A stretch of DNA of 64,000 nucleotides, taken from contig JBBHKE010002008.1 of the NCBI GenBank assembly GCA_037447655.1, positions 269,194-333,193 on the forward strand, written 5' to 3'. The translations under genes were made by a program, and so were the position numbers. Below the pieces are notes generated by a model that was given only the letters and a program-made list of their open reading frames with translations, had not been told where the DNA came from and did no database searches. The stretch comes from Zygnema cylindricum (taxonomy: Eukaryota > Streptophyta > Zygnematophyceae > Zygnematales > Zygnemataceae). This document shows, piece after piece, positions 61,654-64,000 of the stretch (its first letter is position 1; every line of letters begins with the position of its first letter).

Positions 61654-61728
61654 ATGGAGAGAAGTGCATCGCTCGTGCTATTGGAGCAATCGCAAACGCC
61701 AGACGACCGTCCTACCCTAAGTTGTACG
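61654..61728 (+). CDS. Probable first exon of a divergent gene, truncated by the window
   Basis: An ATG (context AAAGATGGA) opens 25 codons, MERSASLVLLEQSQTPDDRP..., ending exactly at a strong donor (TGTACG|GTGAGT). No further exon is identifiable before the right edge; the hAT-like copy 3 and the GCP2 duplication would lie in its intron 1. The product is not recognised. It could also be a chance frame in the GCP2 upstream region. Confidence 0.42.
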
Positions 61729-61896
61729 GTGAGTTTGGCCACAAACCATGACAGATTATAGACTTGTTACGTTGACACCTTAAATTGCTAGGCAACACCA
61801 AAAAAACGATTGTACGACTATTGTACAATTTGACGAAGCCCACTCCACGGCCTCCAACCACGTGAGTTCTAAGTTCATATGATATGCAATAAGAAA

Positions 61897-62359
61897 TAGT
61901 TTTGTGTATCGGCAACAAACTTATCGCGATGAAACCGCTACTGATATATATCGGTTATAGAACGGTGAGGGTTCCCGATATATCGCTCTGAGACTAACAA
62001 ATTCCTTATCGACAATAAGTTGGAAAGAATACAGTACGTTATATAATACTACTTTATAACATATTGTATTATATTAATATTGTAAGTACCATGGCATGCC
62101 ATTTATGACTATCAATTTTGTACTCTGTATAGCAAGAGTACAGTACATGCACTTATTCGTATAAATGAACGAAATTAATCGTACAATTAACGCTGATAGT
62201 TGTCGGTATCGGTGCTATCGCGATATATCGGTTTTTATCTATAGGTTTTTTATCGCGATAACAGTGGCACCGATATATCGTGCCAATATATCGATTATCT
62301 GTAAGCCAAAAAAATGGCCATATCGTTTATCGGCAAAACCATGACGAGACACAACACTA
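61897..62359. mobile_element. hAT-like element, TAGTGTTGTG family, copy 3 (463 bp)
   Basis: The left end TAGTTTTGTGTATCGGCAA and the right end ACGAGACACAACACTA are inverted repeats with some decay. The flanking 8-mers ATAAGAAA and ATAAAAAA match at 7 of 8 positions. The interior has GATATATCGGT/ACCGATATATC palindromes as in copies 1 and 2. Confidence 0.82.
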
Positions 62360-62378
62360 ATAAAAAAACATTTAACGT

Positions 62379-64000
62379 TTAGGAGGAAATGCAAGCATTG
62401 TGAGATTGGAAAAGATGTAAGACACTGTATCATCATCTAAATAGAATGAACTATATTTTTTTTGTTCAGATTCCTCCCTGCATTTTCATTGCGTAAGTGA
62501 ACTATAAGTCATATCAATCTCCGACAAGGAAAACAGGTTTGAAGGCATTGCCAAGTTCTGAAGACCAATTATGCCCATCCCATCAAAATGATCCTCACCT
62601 GATCCAACAGGAAGCAATGTTTGATTGACTGTAGACGCGTCATGAGCTCAAACTGTTCCACCCCAGATTGAAGAAGGACGAAAATAAGCTGACAAACAGT
62701 CAGGTCATGGTGTGTTTCACAGTAGAATGTCAAAAAACCGAGTGCTCTACTTTGAGTTTACCTTAGCTTGCGATAATCGCAAATAAAAGAGAAAGAAAAA
62801 GAGCAAGCTGTCCAAATTAAATAACTAATTAAGCTTAATCACCTAATGTTATTATCGAAAAGGTGATTTTGGATTTCTTTTGCATTTTAGCCTCAGCTGC
62901 AGATACACATTCCTACATCCCACCTGTCTGTCATTAAAATCATAAAATAGAATGTTTTATGCTCCAATGTTTCCAAATAAGTTATATATTGCAAGCAAAA
63001 CAAAAGATCCTCTGCAATGATTTTACCAACAACCTGGCAGGAGCACTAATAAAAATGTTTAAGGCAAAAGAGAAAGTGCCTTCAACCACTTCTTGGCAAA
63101 CGCAACAATAAAAAATTGTTTACATTCCTGCTCCTATACTCTGAGGTTTTGTCACTGCCTTTCCAAACATGTTAAGGCTGTTAGTGAATTAGATGCCAGA
63201 AAATGCCACATCAAAATAATAATAGCGACACACCTCCTCCTTTATTAGGTGCAACATTTCTGCAGAGCTCCATTTATAAGCAATTTGAATACATTCCATA
63301 TATGAAACCTCGTCTTTGGCGCTAGTCAGGCGAGTTTCAGAGCTCCCTGAAAAAGGCATCTGAAATCCTTTCCCTCGCCAGTTATGCAGTAAGATAACGC
63401 CCCTTCAAGATTGGAGGACAAAAAAACCATGACATTTCAAAAAAAAAATGATAAAAAAACTTCAATTTTGTATTACTAACTATTATGATATTTACATTCA
63501 TGGGACACACACCATAAGATTGCTACGCAAGATGAAGTTCTATTACAACCGTTAATGAAAATTGTTCAAACAATTGGTTTTCACTTGTTAACAGATTTAT
63601 TATTTCCTTTTGAATTGTTATCTAATAGCCTCCTAGCAGTCTATCATATGAAGAGCCACGTGTGACTCGAAACTCGGTAATCACAATCCCACTTACAAAA
63701 AAAAAAGCATATTGATGTCTTTGATTCCTGTCATGCTCTACACCATGTGTTGTCATTTCTCAGAGCCCTTCAGAAATTATTTGCTTGAACAATGAACTTA
63801 TGTTTGAATTCCATATTTGTCCAACACAAATGTCAAACGTCACAAGGATTTCAAAAGCAATCCACAGAAAATCACCGTCCTTTATGGACTTGTGGAAGAA
63901 AGAGAGAGAGAGGGAGCAATTAGTAGTTTGGCATTTTATGCCCATAGCATGCATTAGCTGAAGTAGAGAGAGAGAGGGGGGGGGAGGGAGATAGGGAGAG
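62379..64000 (-). pseudogene. Direct copy of an internal GCP2 segment with two orphan exons, upstream of GCP2
   Basis: Near-identical to 55348-56969 and collinear to the right edge, so its true end is outside the window. It carries copies of GCP2 exons at 62652-62599 (FELMTRLQSIKHCFLLDQ) and 63359-63234 (MPFSGSSETRLTSAKDEV...), with frames and splice sites intact. It lacks the rest of the gene and lies 5' of the GCP2 start, so it cannot make GCP2 alone. Differences from the source include A to G at about 63376, C to G at about 63517 and T changes near 63469-63480. The left boundary lies 12 bp beyond the target duplication of hAT-like copy 3. It may be a real duplication or a collapsed/misjoined haplotype. 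Confidence 0.85.

Noticed and set aside
1-64000. tRNA, rRNA or other structural RNA genes
   Set aside because: No cloverleaf with box A/B promoter elements and no rRNA-like stretch was noticed on either strand. A covariance-model scan would be needed to exclude small RNAs.

Overview
The window is eukaryotic nuclear DNA, most likely from a plant of the streptophyte lineage. The coding potential is split into short exons with GT-AG borders. The recognisable proteins are plant-type: a MOR1/XMAP215 microtubule polymerase, a nuclear-encoded LdpA-like iron-sulfur protein with a plastid-style N-terminus, a SAP/MOS11 mRNA-export factor, an eEF1A lysine methyltransferase and gamma-tubulin complex protein 2. 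The species cannot be named from sequence alone. Gene models were built by hand, by joining exons whose phases agree and whose translation follows the known family. No bacterial features (operons, ribosome binding sites), tRNA, rRNA or CRISPR were seen.

Layout from left to right: (1) 394-20781, minus strand: about 40 exons of MOR1, covering all five TOG domains; the C-terminal part runs off the left edge. (2) 20782-22240: divergent intergenic region with a 169-bp foldback element. (3) 22241-24609, plus: a three-exon gene for a 106-residue protein with one C-terminal membrane segment, not recognised. (4) 25893-30980: a cluster of terminal-inverted-repeat (TIR) elements. One family has TIRs beginning CACCGCGAATCG and TA target duplications; two hAT-like families have 8-bp duplications. 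Several are nested, and four sit side by side separated by TACTG units. (5) 31186-37860, plus: a 12-exon LdpA-like gene. (6) 40880-42422, minus: SAP/MOS11 (SARNP) with an expanded RAERFG array. (7) 44181-46955, plus: a seven-exon EEF1AKMT2-type methyltransferase. (8) 49357-61440, minus: a complete 22-exon GCP2 gene whose introns carry TIR elements, including a four-element nested stack. (9) 61654-61728, plus: a probable first exon of a divergent gene. (10) 62379-64000: a near-identical direct copy of an internal GCP2 segment carrying two of its exons, placed upstream of GCP2.

Two genes act in the microtubule system: MOR1 adds tubulin at plus ends, and GCP2 is a core subunit of the nucleating gamma-tubulin complex. 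The others serve mRNA export (MOS11), translation-factor modification (EEF1AKMT2) and a probable plastid redox role (LdpA-like). Nothing in the sequence ties them into one pathway. The less ordinary content is the transposon layer: its target sites and nesting order can be read directly, and it has reshaped the GCP2 introns and perhaps the GCP2 5' side.
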